Shown: in pieces, positions 48,041-61,861 of the stretch
Layout of the letters: each line of letters starts with the position of its first letter
Position numbering within the stretch: the first letter of the stretch is position 1
Origin: Climacteris rufus
Lineage: Eukaryota; Chordata; Aves; Passeriformes; Climacteridae
Direction of reading: 5' to 3'
DNA: 64,000 bases
Assembly (NCBI GenBank): GCA_013398175.1
Contig: VZRZ01006598.1
Coordinates: forward strand, 327,522 to 391,521
Position numbers and translations under genes: made by a program
The notes under the pieces: model-generated
Databases searched by the model: none
Told to the model about the DNA's origin: nothing
What the model saw: the letters and a program-made list of their open reading frames with translations, nothing else

Positions 48041-51000
48041 AGGATTCAAAAAACAAAACCAAGTCTTCCTGACTAAATTTTACTGCTTCCATGGGTGATG
48101 TCTACTCCAAACAAAAACCAGTAACCAAAAGTCCCTTAATTAAAACAGAAGAACTTACAAATGGGAAGTTCCTAATCTGAACCAAACATTTTTGTTTGTT
48201 TTAGGAACAGGAAAAGATGTTGCAACAAAAGTTTAAAAATAAGTTAAATAATCACTTTACTCTCAAAAAGGTTTTAACATTTTCTGACAAAGCACAGTTG
48301 TCAGCATGCCAAAATTATGAGCATTCAAAGCTCCTTGTATCTGTTAAGCATCATTATTTCTAGACCAAAAAGGACGTGCTAATGACACACAGAGAGATGC
48401 TGGACCTCTGACCTACTGTCCTATGACCCAGGCACTGGCCAGCCTTACATCTTTGTGAGGTGATCTACACAATACATTAAATACTCTGCCATTTTAATTA
48501 AAACCTTAGTGAACAAACATTTCTCATGTACTATTGTCTATTCTCCACAACCCTGGAGCTGCTAGTTATATTACATAAGTAGAAGACGTTATTAGTTATT
48601 TTCCACAGAATATGTTACAAAGTTTATTCTTTTCATTATCTGATTTAATTAAAAAGAAATTTTAAAAGCGGAAAGGCTGATCTAACTCTTTTGAGAGTCA
48701 TCATCCGGTGCAAAGAGATGGAAGAGCTCAAACAGCTGTTGCAAAAATCCTGAAACCCTTTATTGGTCTTAGAGTAGTAACTTCCACAGGATTCAAGAAT
48801 GAATAGCAAAAGCAATTGGACTTGTATTTGTTTTTATTTTGGTTCCTTCCCATCCTAACAAAAATGAAAATTCATTAAAAATACTGTTTAAAAGAATCTC
48901 TACATAAACTATTGCTCTTAATACTGCCATTTCAAAGTATGCTGGTTTGATGCAGTTTGAATTGGTTCCCTGCTGTCCTCCTTGGATTTGCTCCAAGTCT
49001 GTTTATTTTATTTACTGTTAAAGCTATTTTGTTCTAACTGCTGGCCAATTTTTCTCTCTTCTCCCTCTTAAATTAATTGCTGTGTTTGGATGTTTACACA
49101 CTAACTTTTCCAGGAATAAAAGACTCACATACACCAAATAAAGGCACATCAGAAGTCAGCTTTAATCCCTTAACTCTATGGAAGAGTTGATGATTCTGCA
49201 ACAGTTACAGAGAACAGCTTTGTGGCAGGGAACCTATGAATATTTCTGCACACCCCATAATTGGAAAGACCTAAACCTGAACTTAAATCAGTTCCTAAAA
49301 CAGAAAATTAAATATTAGCTGTAAGGCACTTGCAGTCCAGGTGTAGTACTACTTTGAATTGTTTCCAATTCCTTTATTTTAACACCTGCTTATAACCAGA
49401 CATGACTATTAAGCTAGCTGGTGCCAATAGCATGTGGAAAACAACAGGTAGGAAGATGTTTCTTTAATTTTATTTCTTTGGTCAGGAACTGCACTATCTT
49501 TTAAAAAAAAACCCAATTGAGAACTCTATCATGAAAACAAGTTAGAAAGCAATATAAGGAAAAACAAGTGAAATGGGAAAATGAAAGTTCCCTCTTTACA
49601 ATCTCCATTTGAGAGTGAAACGATAATTTTATCATAAATGGCAAGGTTGTGAAAAATAGCTCCCTCTGAAAGCCTTTCACAGATCCTGTAACTTATTTCA
49701 AACTTTTCATTTCAATCCAATTCCATTTGCCAATGTCCTTTAACCAAGTAAGATATTCTCATGCACTTATTCTTCAAACTATTCTAGACCCTTTAAGCTC
49801 CCATCAGTGAGCCCACCCTGGGGCTCCTCAATTCCTTCCACTTCCATACCCAGGTTTTCCACCACTTCTCCTCCTACTCAGTCACCCAGCCAGAAAAACC
49901 CAAGTCATAGCTCAAAGATCTAAGGTCAGGCTGGAAAGAGCCATCTAGGAGGGTTAATTCCTTTTTCTACCCATTCTATTTAATTTGGATATAACCAAAT
50001 ACCATTCTCCTCCCTATGTAATGTTCACCATGTTCCAAAATCAATATCACAGAGGTCAGAAACATGAATTGGTTCCATCGATCTTCAAATATAACTCTAA
50101 TAAGATTTCTGTTCTTCCATTTAAAATATACCACTAGGATATTTCCTTACGCCTGTTTTCAAAGAAAAACTTTCTCCTCATGCCTGCTGTACTCATCAAT
50201 CACTGCACGTCACAGAACATGACTAATGTTCAGTTTTTAAACAGTTGCCATATTTCATTGCTGCTTTCCAACAGTTGCAGGATTAAAACCCCAGGAAAAT
50301 ATAGGACACTTTGAATGCTACAGAATTAGTACCTCAAAAAACGTACACACTCTCAACCTCTGCCTCCTCCCTCTACTGCTACACAAGGAACAGAGAAGCT
50401 AAATAGGATCTAAAAAAACTGATACAAATCCAGTCACACCTACAGTCCTTAATATCATTTAATACATTCACAATCATCAGTATCATCTTAAAAATACACC
50501 CTGCAACCCTGTTTAGGACAGGTTACTATAATTTGAATGCTGCGACACTACCAGTGGAAGGTAGCCATTACTTCCTAATGAATAACTGCTCCTGCAATCA
50601 TCCAAAAATTTGCATAGCTTGCTCATAATCTGAGAAAAATAACACCCCTGCTTCATGAGAAGACCTCATAGGACTACAAAGCAGTGGTGTTTGTCTAATC
50701 ACCAGCTTCACACCCACCTGCAGAGGAGCACAAGGGGCCTACAAGTTCTGACAGAAGCTCCCTTTGAAGTCTAAGGGTGTCTGCAGCTAAGGCTCTGCTC
50801 AGAAGCTAGAGGTGACACACTACTGTTTCCTGTTAGCTACAGAATTAGTGAGCACACTTGTTTCCTGGGGTGAATCTGAACAAAACAACCCTCTCCCACC
50901 CAAATTTGCTTCTCTGCTCTGTGAAATCTGAGATCTCCAAAGCATGATGATCACTCCCCCAACTAAGACCACCAGTGTCAGACAAGACCTATTTGTCTTA

Positions 51001-53136
51001 TGTTAGGAACTACATAGAGAGAATAAAAATCTGACTGCTGCAGAGCCTGCAGTTCAAAAAGTGGCTGTGCAGAGACTGCATAGGTTAAACCTGCATTTTT
51101 TTGTTCAGGAGTGCTACTTAAATGAGACAAACTGCAAGTTTCATCAACCTAGCAGCCTGCAACAGAAAGACCAAACCAAGAAGTATTTCTAACTAGGCAT
51201 GTGCAAGTTCTTTTAGATCTCCAAAACTAAGGTGACATTACTTAGGTGTAACAGAGTTGGCAAAAATGTTATCAGTAGGTAAGTGTGCCTGTTACATAAA
51301 CCATGGGCTTAAATGGTTCAAACAAGTTTATGGTTCTAATAATAGTATTTCGTAATTAATGAAGATAATCAGGCTCCTAGCTACCTTACAGGGTTCATCT
51401 CAGGATATTCTCCACTATGGCAGCATCCTGGAGATCCAAGCGTAACTGAGCAGAATATTTTTGGCTAAAGGAATCTAGCTGTGAGACAAACATCTGGTAA
51501 ATTAAACTTAGAGAAACATCGTAAAATCTTGCAACTACTAACACTTGAAATGGAAAACCATGACAGTCTCATCAAGGAAATACAGAATAATACAAACCTT
51601 CATCTATCCAAGGTGAGCTTTTCATAGCTCAGTAACAGAAGTAAAACTCAAATCTAAGACAAACTTTTATACAGATGAGTTTTTGTAACTATGGTGATGG
51701 AAGACTATAGAAAGCTCTAAAACAGGTCAAAAATCAGGCACAGAATTAGCAGGATGACTCACAGTTTTATCTATGTGCCTTTTTAGAAAGGAATAACCCC
51801 TGCATCCATAGCTTTAATAGGAGACTTAACACAATGTAATGGGAAGTGCTGGTCTGACAGCAAGATGAGCAAATGGCAGAGCTGACAACTTGGCTCTGCT
51901 CAGTCTGGTCTCTCTAATCAAGATCTTCTGCTCGGTTTGTGCAGAACTCCTGGTGACTTTTAGCCACAGCATGAACAGCTTCTTAAGTCACACATGTGAA
52001 ATATAGCAACTGTCAGGAATTTATGAGTTATTGCTAAACTTCTTCTTTGCTCCATACACATTAAGTTTGAAATAGATCTTTTATGATCCTTTTCTCAATG
52101 CTATCTAAGTATGCCTATTCAGTTATTATATCACTTGTGGCATTCCAGGGAAAAAAATAGCAATCCCCAGTGTTTTATAATTCACATACATGAACAAACT
52201 ATTTGATGGCATGATACATAAAGATTAGGGCAGACAAGAGTTTTGAGATGCAGTAAATTATCTCTTTAAACATAATAAAAACTAAAACTCTCAAGCAGTA
52301 TTAATATGAAGGAGGCATTTATGTGCATAACTACAGTTTTCTCATAGCTAAAAAAGTCTCAAAACAGGATTTGCAAGACCAGAGCAAGAGTACAAAAAGA
52401 AGGAAAAAAAGTTCTTCAATTCAGCACCTTTTTTTTTTCCCTGCAGGTATACAAAAACTTGCTGTGATATGATCTGAATAAATTTTGTGTTATCCCACTA
52501 AATGTCAGATGCTAGAAACAGTCTGAAGACCACATTCTGAATGAATCTTTTTGTCCTCCAAAGCAATTATTTCTCCAGCAACAATGCAGGCAAAAAGTTT
52601 GAAACTGCTCTGAATACAAGGATTTAGTGTTAGGATGTCGTATTAAATCGAAAGGTTACTGTGTTCTTTCAAGGAAATTTGTTTCCTCCAGAGATAAACT
52701 CCTAAGAATAAAAAAGCCAAGCCGTGGCATGGTGCTCACTGTGACATGCCATGCACCAAGAAATGGCTGAGCATTTTTGTATTTTAAGTAATGTATTAAT
52801 TTTTGAACTCTCCTTCTGGCACTTTCCCAAGAGACAAAAGGAAATTGATAGCTACAGTTTCAGAAGAAACGACAATGCAGCCTCTAGATCTGAAAGTGAC
52901 CTTCTACCTGCTGGACAGATACACCCAGAATCCACTGCATCCAAGTATTCTGCCTGCTGCTATCAGACAGAATGTTGCCTTGAACAAACAGCTGACCTAC
53001 TGTAATTTAATGATTACCATAATCCTCCAGTGGTTTTCTACATTTTAGAAGACCGTGTGTCCCACATCAGTCTTTTCTTCTGTTGACTAAACAAACTTGA
53101 TTCCTCTCAGCCTCTGTAAGTCAGTCATGACTTCTA

Positions 53137-53220
53137 AATTTCTATTTTTCTTCCTGTCCTCCTCTAGTTTATTTTTATTTAATTTCTGTTTTTCTTCCTG
53201 TAACCCTCTGGTTTATTTGC
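53137..53220. repeat. About 40-bp imperfect duplication, 44-bp period
   Basis: AATTTCTATTTTTCTTCCTG (from 53137) is repeated from 53181 as AATTTCTGTTTTTCTTCCTG, and similarity continues through CCTCT(A/G)GTTTATTT. A pyrimidine-rich local duplication. Confidence 0.85.
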
Positions 53221-54196
53221 ATTTGCCTTTGTCTAGCGATTACAATTAGGCAGAAATAGGAATTCAATGACACAGAGCTTCAAAGAAAGGGTAGTTTGAT
53301 AGCTACATGTTTTTTGCAGAGCAAATTCATCAAGGAAAGGTGCTTTAAATGTAATCAGACAATTCTGTATTCAGATCAAAATACCTGGGACTGTTACAAA
53401 ATTGTACTCTGTCAATTTTGTCAATATGACATATAATGTAAGATTAAAATCTGTCATCTTTTCAAAATCACAGTCAAGGGATAATTAAATTTTTACTCCT
53501 TTAACTGTAAATTCTCTGGCCTCGGCATACATGAAAGTCCTTTCAGTTGAATTTTAAATTTGAACTTTCAGAATTACACGAACCATAATGAGCATTATTC
53601 ATATTCCTCTGATGTCATCAAGGCTCCATTTACAAGGCATATGAGCTGCTGACTTGACCCTGTCTGTTGTATATGATAATCTTAACCAGATATAATAATT
53701 TTACCTTATTACAACCTAAATGATCTAAGTAGATCAGAAATACATTAAAACAGGATTTTAACTAATAAAGAACCTATGCAATTATTCAACAAAAAGCAAA
53801 ACAACTGACCGATGCAAAGATGCTGTTTGAAATTAACTTTAAAATCAAATTAATAATCAAGTTTTCAATCAACTAGAATTATTTTATCTTGCAGAGCTTT
53901 AAATTTGAGAATTGACTAAGAAACACATGAAAAGCCAAATGGAAGCCTGAAATATTTACTTGCTTGTCCACTAATTAGAAAACCCCTGGATAATACAGAC
54001 CACAGCTGTTGAATTTCAGTGTAAATGTCAGCGCACTTCACTAACAGAGCAATTCTCACCGGCAGGGAGGGTATCAGTTGTTAAGGCTGAAGCCTTGCTA
54101 ACTCTTTCAGGGCGAAAAGACATGGAATCTGTTAAGTGCCCTGCTTGCTAACCCTCGCACGGGGGGTTACAAACCTGCGGGCCGAGCACCACTTAC

Positions 54197-54918
54197 CGAA
54201 GATTCACTGTCTCTAACAAGGAAATCTCCTTCCACTCCCCTTTCGTTCAGGGCACATTCTGCTTGGTGCCGGGTAACATTCCCGTAATACCACTCTCTTC
54301 CAGCAAAGCGTCCGGTAGAAGATGGTCCCGTGTAGCTTATCTGAGGCGGGTGGGAAGTGTTCATGCTAGGACCATCGCTAACGATTACTACATAGTTTTT
54401 AGGAACGAGACCAATTTGACCTCTGGAATTTTTACATTTCCACCATTCTGGGTCATTTTCTGGTTTTTCGATGACTTCCATCGTTTCCCCTTTTTCAAAA
54501 TTGAGCTCTTCTTCTGTGACTGAGCTGAATGGGTACAGTGTCTGAACAATGTGGAGCACTTTGGTGCCCTGGCCGTTGCTCATGGAAGCGCCTTTCCGTA
54601 GGCTGAGGAAGCTGGGTGAATCTGCAGTCGCCTCCTCAACCTCCTCTACCACATAGTTCGATGGAAACCAGCCGATCTGTCCATTGTAGCTACCTCTCCA
54701 CCAGCCGTCGCTGCACTTCTCCATGACAATCACTCGGGACCCTTTCACGAGGGACAGCTCATCCTCCCTCTCCGCCACATACGCGAATTTCACGTAGGCG
54801 GGAATGTTAAGATCGTAAATCCGGTCGGCGCTGCTGCCGTTGGATGGGTATTCTGCATCTGTGCTGGGAGTGGGCGAAGCGTCTCTCGCACTCGTCTTTC
54901 TCTTGGTTTTTCCCAAGC
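54197..54918 (-). CDS. NCK2: NCK2, large internal coding exon (SH3-2, SH3-3, start of SH2)
   Basis: Encodes residues 76 (split codon) to 316 of NCK2. The acceptor is CTTCTGTCTTTAACAG before GCTTGGG, and the donor is TCG then GTAAGT. Linker residues 77-110 come first, then SH3-2 (about 111-170, with EREDELSLVKG, DGWWRG and the GWFPSNYV tail), then SH3-3 (about 195-257, with EELNFEKGETMEV, PEWWKCKN and LVPKNYV), then SH2 from W285 (WYYGNVTRHQAECAL) to SESS. GDFLVRDSES contains the phosphotyrosine-binding arginine, R311. The SH3 domains recruit proline-rich partners such as WASP-family and PAK proteins. With the last exon the count reaches exactly the 380 residues of human NCK2, so no insertion or loss is seen. 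SH3-1 (residues 1-75) is on an exon outside the window. The exon itself is GC-rich and intact. Confidence 0.97.
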
Positions 54919-55394
54919 CTGTTAAAGACAGAAGTGTAAAGTGGTCACTTGGAATGCTTGTCCCCAGACTGCAAGCGCTGGATTTGGTGACATGCTCTTC
55001 CCTCCCTTCAACAACACTGCTAAAAGGAGATCTCTTCTGTAACACTACACAATCAGGAAATAGCAACACCTTTAAGAGATTCTCGTTAACATCCAGCTGA
55101 CGCACCATTAGGTAAGGAGTAATTTCTGTTATAATGACTTCTATTCTCTTCTCAGAAATACCAGAGTTTAAACACACTTAAACACACTGATTTCTTCAGT
55201 AGGAGGACAGCTAATCACCGAAACGTTTCAGAGCATGCTGTTTGTATCTTAAAATTCCAGCCAAATGACCATTTTTAATTTTAAAGACGACTTTAATTTG
55301 GCTCAAACAAAAAGTGAAAGAAAACCTACAAAAATTAACGAGCACATAAATAAAAGCTAAAGTTTCTCTGCAGATTCTTTTGCTCTCTTTGCTC

Positions 55395-55421
55395 TGTCAA
55401 TACCCAGGCAGGGTATTGACA
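55395..55421. repeat. Perfect 11-bp inverted repeat, 5-nt loop
   Basis: TGTCAATACCC (55395-55405), loop AGGCA, then GGGTATTGACA (55411-55421). AATACCCAG then recurs directly at 55421-55429, so the arm is effectively present three times. It is intronic, about 480 bp upstream of the NCK2 large exon, and its role is unknown. Confidence 0.93.
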
Positions 55422-58400
55422 ATACCCAGCTGCAACTCCCCTTCCGAAATCCACCTCTTTCACCTACATTTCTTCATGTAACAGCATAAACCTAATGATG
55501 AGGAAGACCATTTCCATATGTTTCCCTATAATCTGTAAATTCTGATGTTCTGGCTTTAATTATACTGTGAAATACAACGTACAGAAGAAACAACAATGTT
55601 AAACACATAACCTTTTTTTTTTTTAATTTAGAGAAACCATACTAATGTCTGTTTCAGTACTGAAGAAAAACTGCACAACACCCTTGGTGTACTTTTCAAA
55701 CCAGCAACCCTTGCTTAAGCTTATAGATAAACAAAATAATAAAGTGAACAAGTAGCCCTCTCTTGTGAGTTCACTTATAAAAGTTCTGAAAACATAAGCT
55801 GAAGTCTCAGTATAGCACAGTCAAGCAACACTCACAATGTCATGCAGGGGACAGAAAGCAAAACCAACACAGAAACAGGAGCATTTGTACTTTTCTCCAT
55901 ACTCCTAGAGCCTGACTGGCAGGCAAGAGATTTAGTTGAGACACAAGAGCATGCAGGCTGATTATGGAATACTTATGGATGGAAAATAAATAAAGGTACT
56001 TTGTTTTTGTTTCTTCAAATGATTTGAAATAAGAAGACGCATGCTGTTTAATTTTTAACAATTCAGGACTATTCAATCCAGCCATTCCACTGCCAAAAAG
56101 CGTGTGTGCGTGTGTATATATACATGTACTTGCATATACAGTGGACATCTTCAGCCAAGCTGTTTGCTCAGCACAAAACTTCTATGTTTATTTCAGAGTT
56201 ATCTGTACAGCACAGACAAACAGTGCACACATAACCACGTAGGGATTGCTGACTAGAAGAGGTAAATACATTAGTTAATACATGGTCTTGTGGTCTCAGA
56301 AGACGGCAGAAAATTCCAACGATCCTAAAGTGTTTCCTGACCTTCCCCAGCAGCTCCTTGTTTCCTGCTGGAGCCTGCTACATCCTAATGTCATTCAAAC
56401 TACATCATTTCAGCCAAGAGCCAGTGGCTGCACTTTCAGGCAAAATGAGGGAGAGCAGCTTATTGTACTAGGGGAGACAATCACAGGAAAAGAGTGTACA
56501 ACCAAGCACTAATCAGAAGCTGGTCAGGCTCTGCTCTCTGCCAAGACTGGAAATTTTCATCAGTATAAAGATCATTTTTAACCAAAAGAAAAGGATGCAT
56601 CAGAACTAACGAGCATTAAATTACAGTGATATAAACAAACACAACTTAAGGGTCGTTCTGTTAAGAAAAGGGGGAAATCACTCATTATAACTTAATGGAA
56701 AGCAACTGTATTTCAATAGATTCACTCTACATAAAGCCCTCCACTGAGACTGAACCTTCCAGACTACAAATTTAGGCTTTTATCTGCTCTCTTATGAAGA
56801 TATACAGTACCACTTCTTGGAATTACAGCAAAAGAACTAATAAAATTAAAAAATCAGTAGGTGATGAAGTAGTTGGCCTAACTAGTTGAAACTCAGAGCA
56901 CAGAGATAACTGAGATGGGGATAGAGTGTGACAAGAGAATGCCAGAAACCGAAGTATCTAGAGAAAAAAGTGTTGACAACAGGTGAAAAATGAAAATTTC
57001 TCAAACCCCTCCCTGAAATCTCATACAGATATCTAAACATTTAGGAGAAAAATATCATTCAAGAACTTTCTTTCATTTGGAGTTTCACAGATTCCATCTT
57101 TCTTCACAAACATTTCAATAATGCATCTGACATTTCAAATGTTCCGTCCTAGCCTCCTCATTAAACGCAAATCATTACAAATGTGGGAAAATTAAAAAAA
57201 AAACCAAAAAAAACCCCAACAACATTATGAAGTTTCTAATTTTCATCGATAAAGGCAACTGGAGTTCTTCAGTTTAACATTTCATGTGAACATTTTAAGG
57301 CTGACAGCATGGTAATGGTTAACCTTTTGCAATAAGCAGCAATGTGCACCAAAGATTGTTTCCAGTTGTTTTGACCAAAGTAACAAACTAGGCAGAGACC
57401 CGTCTACAGTCAAGCACAGCACAGGGCATGCACAACATTATCTAACAATCATTTTTTCTGTGAGGTTACAACATTTATAACTGCATCTATGACTGAAGAG
57501 GAAACAAGTTGTTCCATGAGCAGAATGAAGGAAATCTGTTCCTGTTTTTCTCCTTATACCTCCTGCTGCACTATTCCTGCTCTGCCTCCCCCATCTCCTG
57601 CAGGATTCACAGTAAGTTCCCCTACCGTATGACTGCTTTTGCATCCCAAGGTCCTTCTCATATCTCCAGCTCACCACTGTCATCTCCAAAATGCCCTCAA
57701 AGCACACTCCATTTCCTCTGGTGCTGCCCTCCTCCCTACCTTTTTGCTGGGCTGGCCAGCCAAGCACAATGCCCAGTGCCTTGTTGCCTTTCAGTCCTGC
57801 CTGGACCGAGCAAAGAGCTGGGATTGCTCTGGCTTCTCCTCCACTGAGGGACACCAGCAGTAACCCTCCCAGGCACAGACTTTGCAAAAACTAGTTAGTT
57901 TATCTCTGCCAGTCTGTCAAGTTTGCCTAAAACTGGCTGAGTTATCAAGGATGGACAGATGGACGGACGATGACAGATGACTGTGACAGCATGACTAGTG
58001 TCAGCTTCATTTCCTTAGGAAACAAGTCTAAAAATACAATTTCGTAGGATGGCTCATCACAGCTAAGCAAGAAAACAGCTAGGACAATTATAAACTTCAC
58101 ATATGCATCTATAACAAAAACCACTACTACATTAAAAAAAGTACAATTTACATGAATCATCTCTAGAGGAGCAAACACTACCATTACTCACTACTAACAG
58201 AAACATTCACTTATTATTATTTTGTAGGATATCCCTATTCTTATGGCCGAATGGAGTGAAAGCTATCTAATGAATTTAATGGAAAACAAAACCTCCAATC
58301 ACTTTGGGAGTCACACGTAGAAAAGTTGAATATACCTGCGATTGCAGTCATAGTTTTGGCATTTTTTATTTTCTTTGTTCTAATGCAAAGCCATCTAGTA

Positions 58401-61400
58401 ATGAAATACAACTGTGTTTTTCCTTTTCTGACTCATTGGTTACTATTCACCTGAAGCCATAATATTTTGTAACACAAATAGTAGTTGTAAGGAGTAATCT
58501 AAATGAAGAGATTAGCTTTCAAGTGAGAGGAAGAGGGTGGGAGGAAAAGAAGTATTGCAAAGTAGCAGAAGGGCTATTTTGTTACTGTGATTCATAGGAA
58601 GTAACACTATTCACAATATACAAGTAACACACAGTAAATTAGTTCATTTTCACTCATAAATACACTCCCAAGTGATGTGAGCAGGTATAATTTTTAGGCT
58701 ATATTACTGAGACAAAAAACAAAGGAACCAACTGGTTAGCATCATTTCTAGAAAAGGAACCCACTGCAAATCCTCCTCCTCTCTGCAGTGAAAGAAATCC
58801 TCTTGCCCCAAGGTTAGTCCTAGGGAAACTGAGAAACGTGCCAGTCACATCACTGCGTGGTCTTCCTTTCCTAGCTCAGTTGTGGCTCTAAAAAATGGCT
58901 CATTTTTTGAGCAGCAGGCTGAAGACCAGTTTCCTATTAATTTGCTTCCTGTCATTTAAGTTTCCATTGTGCAAGCACCCCTTCATTACCTGCTTGTCCT
59001 TGCAACAGCCTTCCCACTGTACCTATAAGGTCCTCGAGCTCATACCTCCAATTCCCTCTCCCCACAGCACTTTCAGCCTTCTCACCTTGTCCTCCTTAAG
59101 ATTTTCCTAGGAAATGTCATGAGCTCCCCCAGGCCCCAAAGCTCAAAGGGGTGAAATTTCCTTCTGGTTGGTCTCCTTTGGCCCGATGCTGAGACAGTGC
59201 CAGTTCCCCTATCCCTGCATGTGTCTCCTGCCATGCTGGCCACACTCCTGGACGAAAGCTTGGCTGCCTGTCAGACAGCACAGATGCCCCAACTGCCCAG
59301 CCTTCTTCTGCTAAAAACAAAAGGATTTCTCTCTCCCTTCTGCCTTCAGTGAAGGCACTGAAACCAGGCTGCAGAGCTGCAATCTCTACGACAATTGGTT
59401 CATAGGATAAACACGTTTAACTATACTTAAAACATCTTATAAATACTCTTATCAAATTCATACATAACACTTGCATAGAAAGGGATTTTTTTGCCACTAG
59501 TGAAAACATGTATTCCATTTGCTAATTATAGTTTAATATTCCCTACTACCTTTACTAGAAAAAGCCTATTTACAAAACAGACAACTTGCTAATTTTACAG
59601 TTTTATTTGACAAGTCTTTCCATGTTCCTGTAAGCTGGTGTTCCTTGTCCAAAACTGATGAGTGACCACATTTTGTATTTTAATTGCATTTGACCATCCC
59701 CAGAGATGAAAGAACATCTCTGCAGGCTTATCCATACTCATGGTTATTAAGTTCTGCTTAAGAATAACATGAGCCAAACACTACAGGTATTTGCAGTTAA
59801 ATTCTCTAGCATCCCCTTCCCAAGACTGCTCCCTAGATTTGTGAAATTTTGTATGTAGCTTAACTTTAGACTAAATACAGTTGCAATTCTTTTTTAAAGG
59901 AATTTTAAGTTGATTTGATACCTCACTTTTCTAAAATTGTTTTGATACTACTGACTTTTCCATTCTTCCATCTTCTGTATACAAAAAAGGCTATTCAGTA
60001 CCAAATGCCTGTGTCTGAGAAATTATTGGCAAGTGAAATTAGTGTCATCTGAATTCCCACAATCTACCTTTTCTAAAACTTTCTGGTTTTAATACATAGA
60101 TTTAATACATAAACGATGAGCACAAATACATTTTGCAGTTTACATGCACACAAATTCACAGACCAAAGACAAAAAAAAAACCCCTTTCAGAAAAATGTTG
60201 CAATACAAGAAAATTTTTGCTTTGAGAAATCATAAGTGCAACACTGAATTTCCAAAGCAGAATTCCTCAATTCAAAATTCAGTGAAAAAGACCATACCAC
60301 TAAATACAATAGATACAACTCCTTAAGAATTGTCCAACAATTTTGTATTCAAATATCGAGAGCAATTAAAGAAGGACAAAAAGTCCTCCTCCAAAAGTGA
60401 CCTTTAAACTAGAGAATACACTGCAAAACCAACAAAAGTGTCTCAATACAACTGAGTTCTTAAAAACTACTTCCTATTTAAGAGACTACAGTTCTATTAA
60501 ATGGTGTTGTCCAAATATCCTCTACCAAGGTTGGATATTTAAGTCTAAATATGCAGCTGGAAATACAAAAATGAATACTGCTGAGTAAAGCTGTTAGTTC
60601 TCCCCATGGCAATTAGAAAACCAACTATGTGTACAGTTTCATCTATTGCTGTGTCTTAATATATTTTTTATCAGAACAAGTCAGAACTAATTTTTTATCA
60701 TTTATTCATGCTTTTACATTTGAAATTTGTTTTCCATCAGTTATTATATATTATTATACAGCTGTAAATTGGCAAAAAAAGTAACTCAAGTAAGATAAGG
60801 GTCATCAAAGAGATATCTTGAATTAATAGTGCATCAAATACCAACAGGTACTTTCTTTCACAGCCTATTTAAAAATACAAAAAGCTTTTTCTCAATCAAA
60901 AAGCTACATTATGCTGTATCACCTAGCCAAAACACAGAAACTGCTACTAGTCCTACTGCAAAGGACACATGTACTCCTCCAACTCTCACGCAGGCTGTCA
61001 AAGAATGGGTTTTAAACTTAACATGAATATTTGAAAATTTATTTATGGAAGAAAAAAAAAAAAGAATTTAAAACATGATCTTTCATTGGCAATATCAATC
61101 ACTCCATAACTGAAATTTTTTTAATATTACTGACCACTCACCTCTGAATTAAAAAAAAAAAAACACAACAAAATCCCCAAAACAACAAAGCCATTACCTG
61201 TAAAATTTTTAATACAAATTTTAATTTTGGTACCCTGCCTCTAGAGTAAAATACTTCTAACAGTACTACTTGCTTTATGGTTATAAGAAAACCAACCAAA
61301 ACAAAAACAAAGAACCCCATAAAATAATTTTTTAATGGAAATATTTTCATTTTAACCAGCTTTTTACAATAGGTTTTGTTCTTTTAAAGCAGCCCATTAC

Positions 61401-61833
61401 AATTCAAACTGAAACAAAGCACTCCAGAGTGCTGAAAATTTTAACCTTGTTATAATATTTTAAAACAACAACTTCCATTAAAGAGCTGAAAGATTCAAGC
61501 TAAACAAGTTGGAGGCTGATAAATTTGAGGAAGTCAAACAAATTAACTAGGACAACTCCCAATATAAATACCTAGAGCAAGAAAAAATATTTTAAAAACA
61601 ATTTATGTTAAGTTCAAAGATGTATATAAAAAGTTAAGAAATAAATTTCAGCTGAAATTAAAATATGTTTTAGTTCTCCCAAATATTAAACCAAATTTTA
61701 CAAAAAAGCTTTCCTTGTTCTAAATACCTTCAAAGACAAGGCAACCAGCAATTCTCATTCAATTTACTAATTGTTTTCTGTAAGATGCAGCAGAAACAAG
61801 GAAATTTCTCAAAACTCATTTTTATTTAGAAGT

Positions 61834-61861
61834 AATATTTATTCATGAATATTTATTCATT
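61834..61861. repeat. 14-bp tandem duplication (AT-rich)
   Basis: AATATTTATTCATG (61834-61847) is followed by AATATTTATTCATT (61848-61861). A simple AT-rich slippage duplication in the intron. Confidence 0.85.

Larger units (their letters stand above)
44946..54196 (-). other. NCK2: NCK2 intron between the SH2-split exons (9.25 kb)
   Basis: Bounded by a GTAAGT donor (54196-54191) and a CAG acceptor (44948-44946), phase 0, and interrupting SH2 just after the FLVR block. It holds no other exon that I can recognise. A GC-richer unclassified patch lies at 46560-48040, and a 44-bp period duplication at 53137-53220. The rest is AT-rich unique sequence. Confidence 0.9.

Noticed and set aside
54167..55177. 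336-codon minus-strand open frame as one uninterrupted protein
   Set aside because: Only 54197-54918 is NCK2 exon. Both ends are read-through into intron: the acceptor AACAG at the upstream end and GTAAGT at the downstream end match the known exon borders.
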